A DNA stretch of 64,000 nt from Prostheceraeus crozeri (lineage: Eukaryota; Platyhelminthes; Polycladida; Euryleptidae): contig CAJQUW010001819.1 of NCBI GenBank assembly GCA_907163375.1, positions 186,001 through 250,000 of the forward strand. The letters are read 5' to 3'. A program made the position numbers and the translations under genes. The number at the start of each line of letters is the position of its first letter. Within the stretch, counting starts at the first letter, position 1. The notes beneath the pieces were generated by a model. It was not told the DNA's origin. It saw only the letters and a list, made by a program, of their open reading frames with translations, and searched no databases. This document shows positions 55,201 to 64,000 of this stretch, piece after piece.

Positions 55201-56684
55201 AAGAGCTTGTTCACTAGCGAAGAGAGAAGTCTGTGATGTGTTGCGTGTGGCGCATGAATGTCCTCCTTCTTTCCTTCATCATTTCGTCTCCGTGATAGAG
55301 GCAAGAAGAACTGATGGTTCATTCTCGCATGGTTGGCCAACTGTCGGGAGACAAGTGCAATGGAGATTTTATGAGGTAACCTGTGGCAGATAGCTAAATG
55401 TCGCCCTGGCGGTCAGAGTACAACGTTGAGACGAAAGGCAACCACTTGCAAACATGACGCAGAGAAGTTTCACAAGGATTACCATTGACCACGTCCCATG
55501 CAGTACTCATCGCTACGGACTTCACCGCTGTCTCGAAAGAACGCCTGCCCACAGGAAGTATCACACCGAAAATCTCCGTGACTTGCACCGTCCATGACTT
55601 GATCGCCAGACATGAAAACCGGTGGAGTTATTTACAAGAGGAAACATCCCAAGTCGTTGCTTTGATCAGCTTGATAGCAAGCCGTAGAGAGCTTGATTCA
55701 CCAGCGTTTTGCAATGGAGATGTTTAGAGGCCACCCATGACAAGATAGCTAAGACTCAACCGATTGGCGTTCAAAGTGCTACGTTGAGAACTGTGTCAAA
55801 TGTCCAACATGAGACGAGTTGCCCCAGCGGTTTCGGTCTAAAATATGACACTCTCCCTTGCCACACTTATCACTACGGCATCGTCCGTCGTCCCGAAGGA
55901 ACACCCTGTCAGTGGAATATTACAGCAAAATTCTCCGTGTCTTGCTCGCTTTCAGTGAAAAGCTGCTTATACCATGAGAAGAATGGCTCACTAAAAATCA
56001 TCTAGTTGACTTCAGCAGGGTCGAAAACCCCAGAAAACCTCCAAAACTAGTGAATTTAAAGTTTTCAACTTTTTAGAACTACTTATGAAATTTTATAAGT
56101 AGTCTATCACTTAGGGCAGGTTTATAGCGACCGAACCTTTTTTGAATCAAGTCAAACGGACTTGTAGAAGCAAAGTTACAAGCCTTTAAAGTTTTGGAGT
56201 CTTTTATGGCCTGGAGACGAAGGCCATCTCCTGGCGAACCTCTAAGTCTGACGCCTTAGCTGACTTCAGCAATGAAATTTTCTAAGTCGGTTTCTTACAG
56301 AAACCCGGAATTTGGAATGTCCGAAGCTATCATCGGAGCTCCGGAGTTCACCTACCCCAACCCAGTCGGGAGGAGAACTGATTTCCACAAGCCGAGTTTC
56401 CACTTATATAGTGTGTGGCGATCAGCTGATGACGTAATAGCCATCATCCAAACACTAAAAACCCGTCTATCTCTGATTCTAGTGCTCCGATGGAGCTGGA
56501 AATACACCATTTCCATGTAGAATTTGACGCTGAATCCGAATCTGCCCTCCATTTTCCCATCCAATGCTTCGGTTTGGCTCTACAGCCCACAGCCATCGCA
56601 AAAATTCTAACTCGTTTTTCGGAAAAAATGATGAAAAATTTTTTCTCTCCGATGGCTTTCAAATTTAGCATGCCGAAGCAGAAT
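55201..56684. other. Polinton right-hand non-coding region with internal repeats
   Basis: Contains repeat copies 2 (55400-55600) and 3 (55755-55960) of the 190-base family. From about 56480 it also carries degenerate versions of TIR sequence (AATTTGACGCTGAATCCGAA). No coding sequence supported. Confidence 0.5.
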
Positions 56685-57976
56685 TTGACGCTGATTCCAA
56701 ATCCGGTCTCTGTTTTGCCGTCCGAGGTTTGCTTCACCCGCTAGAGCGATTTTCATAAACATTCTAACTCTTTCGTTTTTTCGTCAAGGTCCAAAATTTC
56801 AATAACGTCTCACCTCTAAACGAAGACAGATACAAACAAGCCATGTTTTCCACTGAATTTGTCTCACTCCCGGCTTTCAAACGAGCTATTGCACGACTTT
56901 CTACGATGTCTACAACCAAAGTTGGAAGTTTGGCAGGAGGGGGGGACGTCTTCAAAACTTTTTCTCTCCGATGCCGCTGGAAACATCCTTCCTAACCCAA
57001 AATTTCACGTTGAGTCCGAATCTGCACTCCATTTTGCCATCCGAGGTCTCCTTCTTCTTCTGTCCGAAAAATGGACTTTCTCATCCCAAAACCTCCAACA
57101 CCTGCCTTTTTCAACTCTGACGGTTTCCTGCCATTTTCCTCCCTAAACCCAAGAAAATTAGTCCAAACTGAGCTTTCCACTGGTTTTTTCTCACTCTTAG
57201 CTTTCAAATGAGCTATTGCACGACTTTCTACGATCTCTTACACCAAAGTTGGAAGTTTGGCAGGAGGGGGGGGGGGTCAGAACTTTTTCTCTCCGATTGA
57301 GTTGGGAAGAAGTTCCTAGACCCAACATTGACCAAAACGTCCGAATTTGCACTCCGTTTTCCCTTCCGAGGTCTCCTTCTGCCCGAAAAACGACTTTCTC
57401 ATCCCAAAACCTCCAAAACCTGACTTTTTCCAACTCTGACGGTTTCCTGCCATTTTCCTCCCTATACCCAAGAAAATTAGTCCAAACTGAGCTTTCCAAT
57501 GCATTTGTCTCACTCTTAGCTTTCAAATGAGCTATTGCACGACTTTCTACGATCTCTTACACCAAAGTTGGAAGTTTGGTAGGAGGGGGGGGGGGGACGT
57601 CCTCAAAACTTTTTCTCTCCAATGTCGCTGGAAACATCCTTCCTAACCCAAAATTTCACGTAGAGTCCGAATCTGCACTCCGTTTTCCCATCCGAGGTCT
57701 CCTTCTGTCCGAAAAATGGACTTTCTCATCCCAAAACATCCAAAATCCGCCTTTTCTCACTCTATCCTTCCGAGATTCCACCCCTTGCCTCATCACTCCT
57801 CCTTCCTTCCTTCCTTCACGCCAGAGGGGGGAGGGAACAGTCTTCTCCTCACGGACCCATTCCTCCCAGCACATCCTTGGCGCTCTCCCTCACCTTCCTG
57901 CCAGAGGGGGGGCTGAGTCAGCCTGATGACTCAGCATTTCACATTTTGGAATTGAATTTGGAATGTGCTTACTACT
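56685..57976. repeat. Right terminal inverted repeat of the Polinton
   Basis: Inverted counterpart of the left repeat, extending inward to the words CAGAATTTGACGCTGATTCC and TTGCTTCACCCGCTAGAGCG. It has three rather than two of the 320-base subterminal units (TTTCAAACGAGCTATTGCAC and its TTTCAAATGAGC relatives near 56875, 57205 and 57525), so the two TIRs differ in unit number. Confidence 0.9.
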
Positions 57977-57993
57977 AATTGTTATCACGCCAC

Positions 57994-59755
57994 TTAGCTC
58001 AGTGGATCAGATTGACTGTACACCAATTTGACCCATTGATCAACAACATAGCAGGTACTTCCGTCAAGCTTAATCAACGGCTTATTCTTCTTGATACATT
58101 CACGTAAGTCAGGAGTCAAATCCTTCCTGAATTTTTCATTGCTATTTATGAGCCAATGGTGATCTTCATGAATCCCAGGCACTTTAGATGATATGGACAA
58201 ATCACTTTCAATTCGAGTGTAGAAGTCGTCAATTTCTAGGATATCAATGTATAGCAAATCAATACCCCAGGTGGCACATGAATCTAGACTTAAGCTGCGA
58301 AGCCGGGCCGTCGCTCCACAGAACGACCTTTGTATCGTCTTTATTTCGGCCTAAATATTCATGAATTATTTTGTCCAAAAAAACAATTGACAGACACTCT
58401 TGAATGGTCAACTTTGTCAGAAATGGCTGCTATCATCTGTTTCACATCCTTCGAATAACAGGTGACGGTAAATATACTCACTTGAGCTTGACTCCAGTAC
58501 GCGTTTTGAGCATCGTCTTTATAGCCACATGAATAATTTTACTAAAGTCGAAGTGTATTATGCATGCGTTGTCATTCTCCATCACATATTTCTTTTGGCT
58601 TTCATACGAATGACTTTGATGACACTTAGTTGGTGCAACTGAAAAGATGGGAGCAATCTTTCAACTTCTTGACAACCGAGCTCACATCTTCTTCAATCGA
58701 GGACCGATGCATCCGGCCACTAAAGGATGTTTCCAACCACAAGTAAAATAAATACATGAGCCTTGTTTATACTCGGATGCACATTAGGCACGGAGCCTTT
58801 CTTCCATGTGGCCGAGTTGTCATTTATCTACTGTCATTCCTTTTGTGCTGAGTGTTTAGCAGGAATGCAGAGTGTGCCTATTTTGAAAGTCTTAGGTATG
58901 ACCCAACCAAGGTCTCCCGGACGCAGAGCGAACACTCTACCACAAGGCCACAGCACCGGTTGGTATTTAACCCAAGTATTTTGCATAGTGGTCATTCGAA
59001 AAGCTCGAGGCAGGGATACGGATATCAAAGTTCTGGGAATGATTGCAAAGTTCACAGAGCCTGCGTTCTAAGTTTTCAGTAGGCGGCAGACTCAGCAAAT
59101 AGGCATTGATCCACGAAGATGAGTATGAGCACAGATAACACTTTTGGAAGAGTATTGCACAATGACTTGAAGTTCTCATGCTTCAAGCAGCAACATGCTT
59201 CTAAAGGCTTACGCGCAAAAGCAAAGACGTGCTTCGGACGGAGATCACAAAACTTCGACAATGATGACTTCTGATCTGGGTGTTCCTCACAAAATAATCC
59301 ATGACATTCTTTGAAACTCATTATCAAGCATCTTTTCTGCATCAGCTCACCGTCTACTTTGATACATTCTTTCGCACCTGCTGTCCATCCGCAGAAATAT
59401 CTTCAACATTGTAAAATTCGATGACTAAATCTTTAGTCTCATCAGGTGACGCAGCGACTTTTCTTCTCATCGACGTTCAAACAAATTCCAGCGTCGTTTG
59501 CCAGTCTTGACAAAACACGAATGGCTTACCTCGGCGATTTTGGCAAACCATTTGAACTTTGTTGATGGCCATAGACTCCGATGATTGGAATTTAAATGCA
59601 GTAGACGTAGGAGTTTGGTTAAGAGATTCACTGAAGGAAGGCGATCTAACAAGTCTCCTTGCTCGCATATGCCGCAAACGAGATTTAGCTTGATCATTTT
59701 CCTTGGTCTTAATCGTGGAGTTCGACGACTTTGATATTCTTTTAAGTTGACTCAT
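57994..59755 (-). pseudogene. Decayed copy of an invertebrate multicopy gene (WSDGPASQ family)
   Basis: The minus strand starts MSQLKRISKSSNSTIKTKEN near 59755, then in broken frames gives RKVAASPDETKDLVIEFYN, MQKRCLIMSFKECHGLF, LSKFCDLRPKHVFAFARKPL and CCLKHENFKSL, and further on VVLWSDGPASQLKSRFM (about 58340-58290), ending VDQWVKLVYSQSDPLS. I recall many invertebrate proteins with SKF--LRPKHV, C-C-YH-NF and SDG-ASQFK-RF, usually multicopy and probably transposon-related, but with no function I can name. Multiple frame changes show decay. The Polinton's right end lies just beyond its 3' end. Confidence 0.6.
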
Positions 59756-60174
59756 TTTCTTTTTCGTCGTCGATAGTCTGCTTGAATTTGCCTCCGTGAT
59801 TTCGCCCTGTGGGACTTTAGCTGATCAAGAAAGGAAGCAGATTGGACGAGGACAATCGATGATAGAATGAATGCAAGGACACGGGACGGGGCCGGGGGGA
59901 CAAACGAGCTTCTTTTTCATTCGCTCTGCCCTGATTGGATGTTACTCGATGAATATAAAGCAATGACACCAGTAACTCGAAGTATCGCTTCTAGATGACG
60001 TCATTTAGTACAACACATTTGAATTCATTTATAGACGGATACTTCAGATGACTACAAGATGATTAATTTTGTAGTCCATCACATAGGCGCATTTGGTAAC
60101 GGTCGTAACCAACATTTGAAATCTTCCACAATCTACACTAGGAATAAATGACAACTGATAATGAGTGATCACTA
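59756..60174. other. Spacer with a CRE palindrome
   Basis: GC-rich patch at 59880-59900, TGATTGG at 59932 with TATAAAG at 59954, and a perfect TGACGTCA at about 59996. No gene assigned to these signals. Confidence 0.35.
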
Positions 60175-62324
60175 GGGCGGTTTTTTATTGACCTAAAAAA
60201 TTACGAATTTTTACTTTATTTTCAAGTAAATTTTTGCCTAAAATTTTGACTTAAATGTAAAATTTTTACCCAATCTTTTTACCTAATTCAGTTTTGTTTA
60301 ACCAAAGAAAGCATCATTTCAGACTCACAAGAAACGTTACTTGTTTTAATTAAAGAAACACATTTTATTATTGAGCCCACAAATACAAAGTGCTTCACGA
60401 AAAGAAGGAATGCCTCTTAAACAACGAGTTAATTGTTACTGGTGTTGTAATTCATTATTGCATAGTATCTAATGTTTTGGGGAGAAAAGTTTCTGTTAAA
60501 AAGCAGGAGATTTTTCAATTTGGAAAAGCTTCGTTCGATCGCAGCTGTGGTTGATTGTGCACACAACAGAAGATTGTATTCAGTTGGTGAAATATCGTCA
60601 CGTGCCAAGTTAACAATCTCCATGATATCATTATTAGATGAAAAAGTAGATTAAAATTCTGCTGAAACAATCCCTGAAGCGGCCTAAGTAGGCGAAAATT
60701 TGGGATAAAAATCTATAATAGCAGCAAGGCTTTTTCTCACATTCATTCTTAGATAAACGCAAGTTTATACCGGTATATGATTTGATGTCACAGGGATCAA
60801 TTCCGAAATCCAGACTGTTTGCCTCCTGTATTACCTGACAAATGTTGTAGTTGGTTCATTCGCATCGATCCATTAGATGATGAAGAGGTCTATGCGTTGC
60901 CACATCCACGAGTTGGTCAGCAGTTACTGTGCTGAAAACTGCAGATTTTGCACGACTTACAAGTAATCCATCATCCTCGAAACCCAACACAATTTGTTTG
61001 ACGTCGGAAAAGTGGTCTGCATACCAAAAAGCCGCGTTTAACCATGTTCCCCACCTGGTTACGACCGGCTTTGGTGGACTTCCAAATAATGCAAAAAGAA
61101 GACGGCGATCACCATTTTCAACAGTGGCAGCCTTGATTGAGGAAATCAAACTGTCGACAGCCTCATACTTCGACTTCACAAGCAATGCACAGTTGTGCAA
61201 CAGGTGCGCCATGCACGTTACATGAAATAATGATGGATACATAAACTTCAAAGTTTTGCCCGCAAGAGTCATATAACGAGCTGCATCAGATAGCAGCAAA
61301 AGGAAATTATTCCGATGAACATTTAAATCTTTAACAACATCATCAATAGCATGGCACACTGTTTGATGATTGATGTTTCCTTCTAGCTGTCTACAGTCAT
61401 ATAAATGAGTAACTTCAGGCTTTTCTAGAATTCCGACAAGAATGTTCATAAACTTCTTCCACCATTATAAATATTTTTCTCCATTCACATATCGAAACAA
61501 TTTCTGTTGTTCTAACTGAAAGAGTTTTGGGACATGTTGCCGACATGATGACTCAGATGGGCAATGATGACCCATAAAATCAAATAAATCTCGTATCGCT
61601 TGATGCTCCAATTTATGTAAAGGAATGTCAGCGGCTAAAAACGCTGTTCTTACATGCTTAGCCAGATAAGGTTTGAAGTTCAAGAAGGTCTGACTTTCAT
61701 GCTTTGATGAGGTGGGTACTGATGATGAAGAGGTAATTCTTTGTAACTTCGTTGCATGTTTGGCACTTTTGCGATGACTGTCAATCATAAACTGTTTCGC
61801 GTATTTCACCGGGCATTCACAAAGCTCACAGAAAAGTTCATTCTTTGGTGTTACTTTAAATTCTTGAGGACATTGGCAAGTAATTCTTTTGCACTTGGAT
61901 GCATCACTTTCAGCCATAGAAATTGACAACAATAAACCTCGAACTTCAGATAAACAGTTTATTTCTATGCTTTCAGCTGTCTTGGGCATTTCGAACAATC
62001 GAAGATAGTCAGTGTCAGTAAACAAAAAGATGCAGTTATGTGCGTTGAAATCCTTGCGAGAATATTTGGTGTCCCAATAGCTTAGCTTTTTGTTTTGATT
62101 GAAAAGAGTTCGGGAAACCCAGATCTAAAAACAGCGCTTAAGAAAGCCAGGTGTCTAAAAATAGCGTCTGGGAAGACCAGATTCCTGAAAAATTTACTGT
62201 TTTATTTAAACTTTTTGACCTTATTTGACTACATTTGACCTCATTTTTACTCTATTGACTGACTTCATTTGTTTATTTTGATCGTATTTTTACTTCATTG
62301 ACTTTTTGACTTTATTGACCGCCC
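60175..62324 (-). mobile_element. hAT-superfamily DNA transposon
   Basis: The ends are GGGCGGTTTTTTATTGACC at the left and, read inward from the right, GGGCGGTCAATAAAGTC. The 8-base flanks, GATCACTA (60167-60174) and GATCGCTT (62325-62332), agree at six of eight positions, as expected for an aged hAT duplication. TTTGAC/TTGACC words repeat in both subterminal regions. Three small tandem units of about 30-37 bases (CCAGATCTAAAAACAGCGC-like) lie at 62105-62190. Confidence 0.75.
60429..62025 (-). pseudogene. hAT transposase with CGGBP1-like zinc finger, broken
   Basis: The N-terminal frame (62025-61465) has a C2H2-type finger, ELFCELCECPVKYAKQFMID followed by SHRKSAKHATK, like the BED-type finger of CGGBP1 and related hAT proteins. 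The middle frame (61449-60856) contains LLLSDAARYMTLAGKTLKFM and FHVTCMAHLLHNCALLVKSK, then PVVTRWGTWLNAAFWY, the hAT catalytic core with its CxxH-type motif and the conserved RW. The end (60623-60429) is the dimerisation region: STTAAIERSFSKLKNLL and NIRYYAIMNYN. Frame changes near 61455 and a disturbed segment at 60630-60850 make it non-functional as read. Confidence 0.85.
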
Positions 62325-62364
62325 GATCGCTTATACAGCTGACACAGTTTGACACTTTAAGGAA

Positions 62365-62522
62365 GGAAATTGAAGTAATGATGTTGCTATTTTTTTATAA
62401 GCCAATATATTTCTACGACAATAGCGTCGTTATCATCAGGGCACATAGTGTAAAAAAATAAATTATATAATTTTTTTTATTTTGGCTCATAAAAAATAAC
62501 AACACCATTACTTCAATTTCCC
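62365..62522. repeat. Inverted repeat with 39-bp arms and a ribozyme-like loop
   Basis: GGAAATTGAAGTAATGATGT at 62365 faces its inverted partner ACACCATTACTTCAATTTCC ending at 62522; the arms match at about 34 of 39 positions. The spacer, read on the minus strand, contains CTGATGA, a 5-bp hairpin (ACGAC/GTCGT) and GAAA (62439-62410), the core layout of a hammerhead ribozyme, as in Penelope terminal repeats. Confidence 0.6.
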
Positions 62523-64000
62523 AACTTAAAATATAAATTCTAATGAGGGCCCTTTTGCCAATATAGTTTGACTTTCATCACAACGATATTGTATTTTGTC
62601 CACGACTTGCGGCATGAAAAAACTTTAAGCTGCAATTTTGTAACGGACGTAACTTTTACGCAGGTGCCATCTCCACCTGCCAGCTTCCTGTCAATATGTA
62701 GACTTCCACCTGGTTTGTAATTTTTAAATTGGTTCCAAAATATAATAGAAAATACATTTTAGAATACTTAATTTACATTTGTGTATACAATGTAGATTTG
62801 ACACAAATGTTTAACCTGTGCTTTTTAACTAAAAACTTTTTATTTTCGCAATCGTTCCTTCAGACGATGATTAAGCTATTTTTTCATCCTCGTGTCATCT
62901 CAAACTAATTATTTTAGCAAAATATAGGTTGAATCCCTGACAGAAAAATCAAACCCGTATGTTGAATTCTGATTTTTTCCTCTCAGGACAACTCTTACAT
63001 GGCATTACCCAGCTGCATGCCGAGGACACGTAATTCTTTCTTTATATTTCTGTGCCACCTAGCTGCTTCTTTGTTTCAATATTTTCCTCGCTTGTGCGGA
63101 GTGGACTTTGATTCTATACCTGCCACAGGCCTACATCTCTTCTTTATCCTTTCTATCTTTTATCTGTCTCTATCCTTTTACCTTCCGATATATTTTATCT
63201 ATCTTTATATTTTATTTGATCCTACCAGCCGCACATCTTTTGCATGGCAATTTGATCCATCGTTTATTTGATTTCATTGTTGTTATTGTCATCCCATTGG
63301 CAGCTCTTTTCGATCATCTTAGTCTACATTTAATCCATCTTCTTCCCATTTCAGGCAGTTGAACCGCATTTGTGGCAACGAGTTATGCTAGTTATGACAG
63401 TCGCCTGTGGCATGTACACTGTCATTTGAGTTTCATTGATAGGCTTGATTTGAGTCTGAAAAAGTCACTTGTGATGTCACAAAATGATATGTCATTCCGC
63501 GACATAACTTGTCGTGGAATGACGATTTTGATTCTCCTTTAGATGACAAATGCGTCAGCTAGATGGACTGCTGGTATATGGTCTGTGGCATTACCCACAT
63601 TTAAAGTAATTAGGTATGTAATATTGTCTTGATTATGACCGATGCAATATTAAAAGATAGTTAATTAAATACGTCGTGAAATTACGATTTTCAACAAAAA
63701 TTTTCAGCAAGCAATTTTGCTGAAATCATGAAATCAACCTGCCTAAAATCAAATTTTTTCGATTTAGCAGACAACTTATGATGGTGTTCTTGACAAATAA
63801 TTGGCATTGATTTGCTCAGATGAATGTATACGATCATCTTAAACAAATACAAAAATTTGATATTTTCTAGATTTTTATTCAAAATCTGGGTTCCTGCAAA
63901 AAATCTGAAAATCGGTGCTGCCGGATATTTAGACAGAGATCTTTTACAGATTATGGAATATGGATAAATGGTAAAATATGGATAAGTGGCAAAATCGAGC
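62523..64000. other. No gene seen; short repeat and hairpin
   Basis: A 29-base match to the tRNA-like repeat end lies at 63218-63246 and a stem-loop (GTCATTCCGCGACA / TGTCGTGGAATGAC) at about 63491-63525. The pyrimidine-rich stretch at 62970-63350 may be a retroelement 3' region but has no coding support. Confidence 0.4.

Larger units (their letters stand above)
39123..57976. mobile_element. Polinton/Maverick-class virus-like element, broken, with a piggyBac inside
   Basis: The ends read AGTAGTAAGC...GCTTACTACT, the AG...CT termini of Polintons, and both sides carry the 6-base duplication AATTGT (39117-39122 and 57977-57982). Terminal inverted repeats exceed 1 kb. Total length is 18.85 kb, about 16.4 kb without the inserted piggyBac. 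Rightward small genes fill the left half, and a leftward DNA polymerase B gene with its 5' exons fills most of the right half; the two blocks converge on tandem-repeat DNA at 47.3-48.6 kb. No integrase, packaging ATPase, protease or capsid was recognised. The perfect target duplication and near-identical TIRs suggest a young insertion, but it is broken, about three times in the polymerase, about once in a small gene, and by the piggyBac. Confidence 0.9.

Noticed and set aside
57988-58060. Possible tRNA gene (CTTAGCTCAGTGGATC resembles a D-arm/A box)
   Set aside because: No B box follows at the right distance and no acceptor or anticodon stems form; the sequence is the 3' end of the decayed WSDGPASQ gene.
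63000-63362. Hydrophobic 84-90 codon frames
   Set aside because: Pyrimidine-rich low-complexity DNA; overlapping frames in two phases and no supporting motif.

Overview
The window looks like AT-rich, repeat-filled intergenic DNA from a marine invertebrate. An echinoderm or related deuterostome is my best guess: the palindrome TAGGCCTA is frequent, and Penelope, Crypton, piggyBac, Harbinger and Polinton families occur side by side. This species call is inference. I can support only two host protein genes: the first exon of ATG9 (minus strand, running off the left edge) and an intronless 350-residue basic protein of unknown function at 13.7-14.7 kb (minus). Almost everything else recognisable is mobile DNA.

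Left to right: ATG9 exon (1-516); quiet DNA with a 97-bp palindrome and a tRNA-like repeat head; an internally deleted Tc1/mariner (4279-5663); a Penelope-like fragment (8.56-9.48 kb); a long foldback (10441-10620); a CR1/L2-type LINE 3' end (11.09-12.2 kb); the host gene; three copies of an untyped dispersed repeat; a short Penelope-like copy with GIY-YIG endonuclease bounded by inverted sequence (19.06-20.08 kb); a deleted piggyBac (22957-24383); further LINE pieces (24.9-27.2 kb).

From 27325 to 34018 lies a full-length Harbinger with its two expected genes, a DDE transposase and a MADF/Myb-like partner. The partner gene is split at a TTAA by a piggyBac (29848-32889), and a short LINE (32897-33233) then landed exactly on that piggyBac's right TTAA. 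A Crypton-type tyrosine recombinase with arrays of a 15-bp repeat on both sides follows (36.8-38.95 kb).

The most interesting object is a Polinton-class virus-like element (39123-57976) with AG...CT ends, long inverted repeats and a perfect 6-bp target duplication (AATTGT). It carries a broken protein-primed-type DNA polymerase B, but I recognise no integrase, packaging ATPase or capsid gene. Instead it holds small genes: three stand-alone relatives of the polymerase's own N-terminal domain, a pair of related proteins of unknown function, a RING-like Cys/His protein and a protein that reads as a two-repeat TATA-binding-protein (TBP) homologue. Its gene starts carry clear TATA boxes and it is enriched in AP-1 sites (TGAGTCA), including an AP-1/MARE palindrome in each terminal repeat. 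A young piggyBac (42587-45084) has inserted into one of its genes.

Right of it are a decayed multicopy invertebrate gene with a WSDGPASQ motif (58.0-59.8 kb), a hAT transposon with a zinc-finger N-terminus (60175-62324), and a foldback whose loop contains a hammerhead-ribozyme-like core (62365-62522). All calls come from reading the sequence by eye; no search was run.
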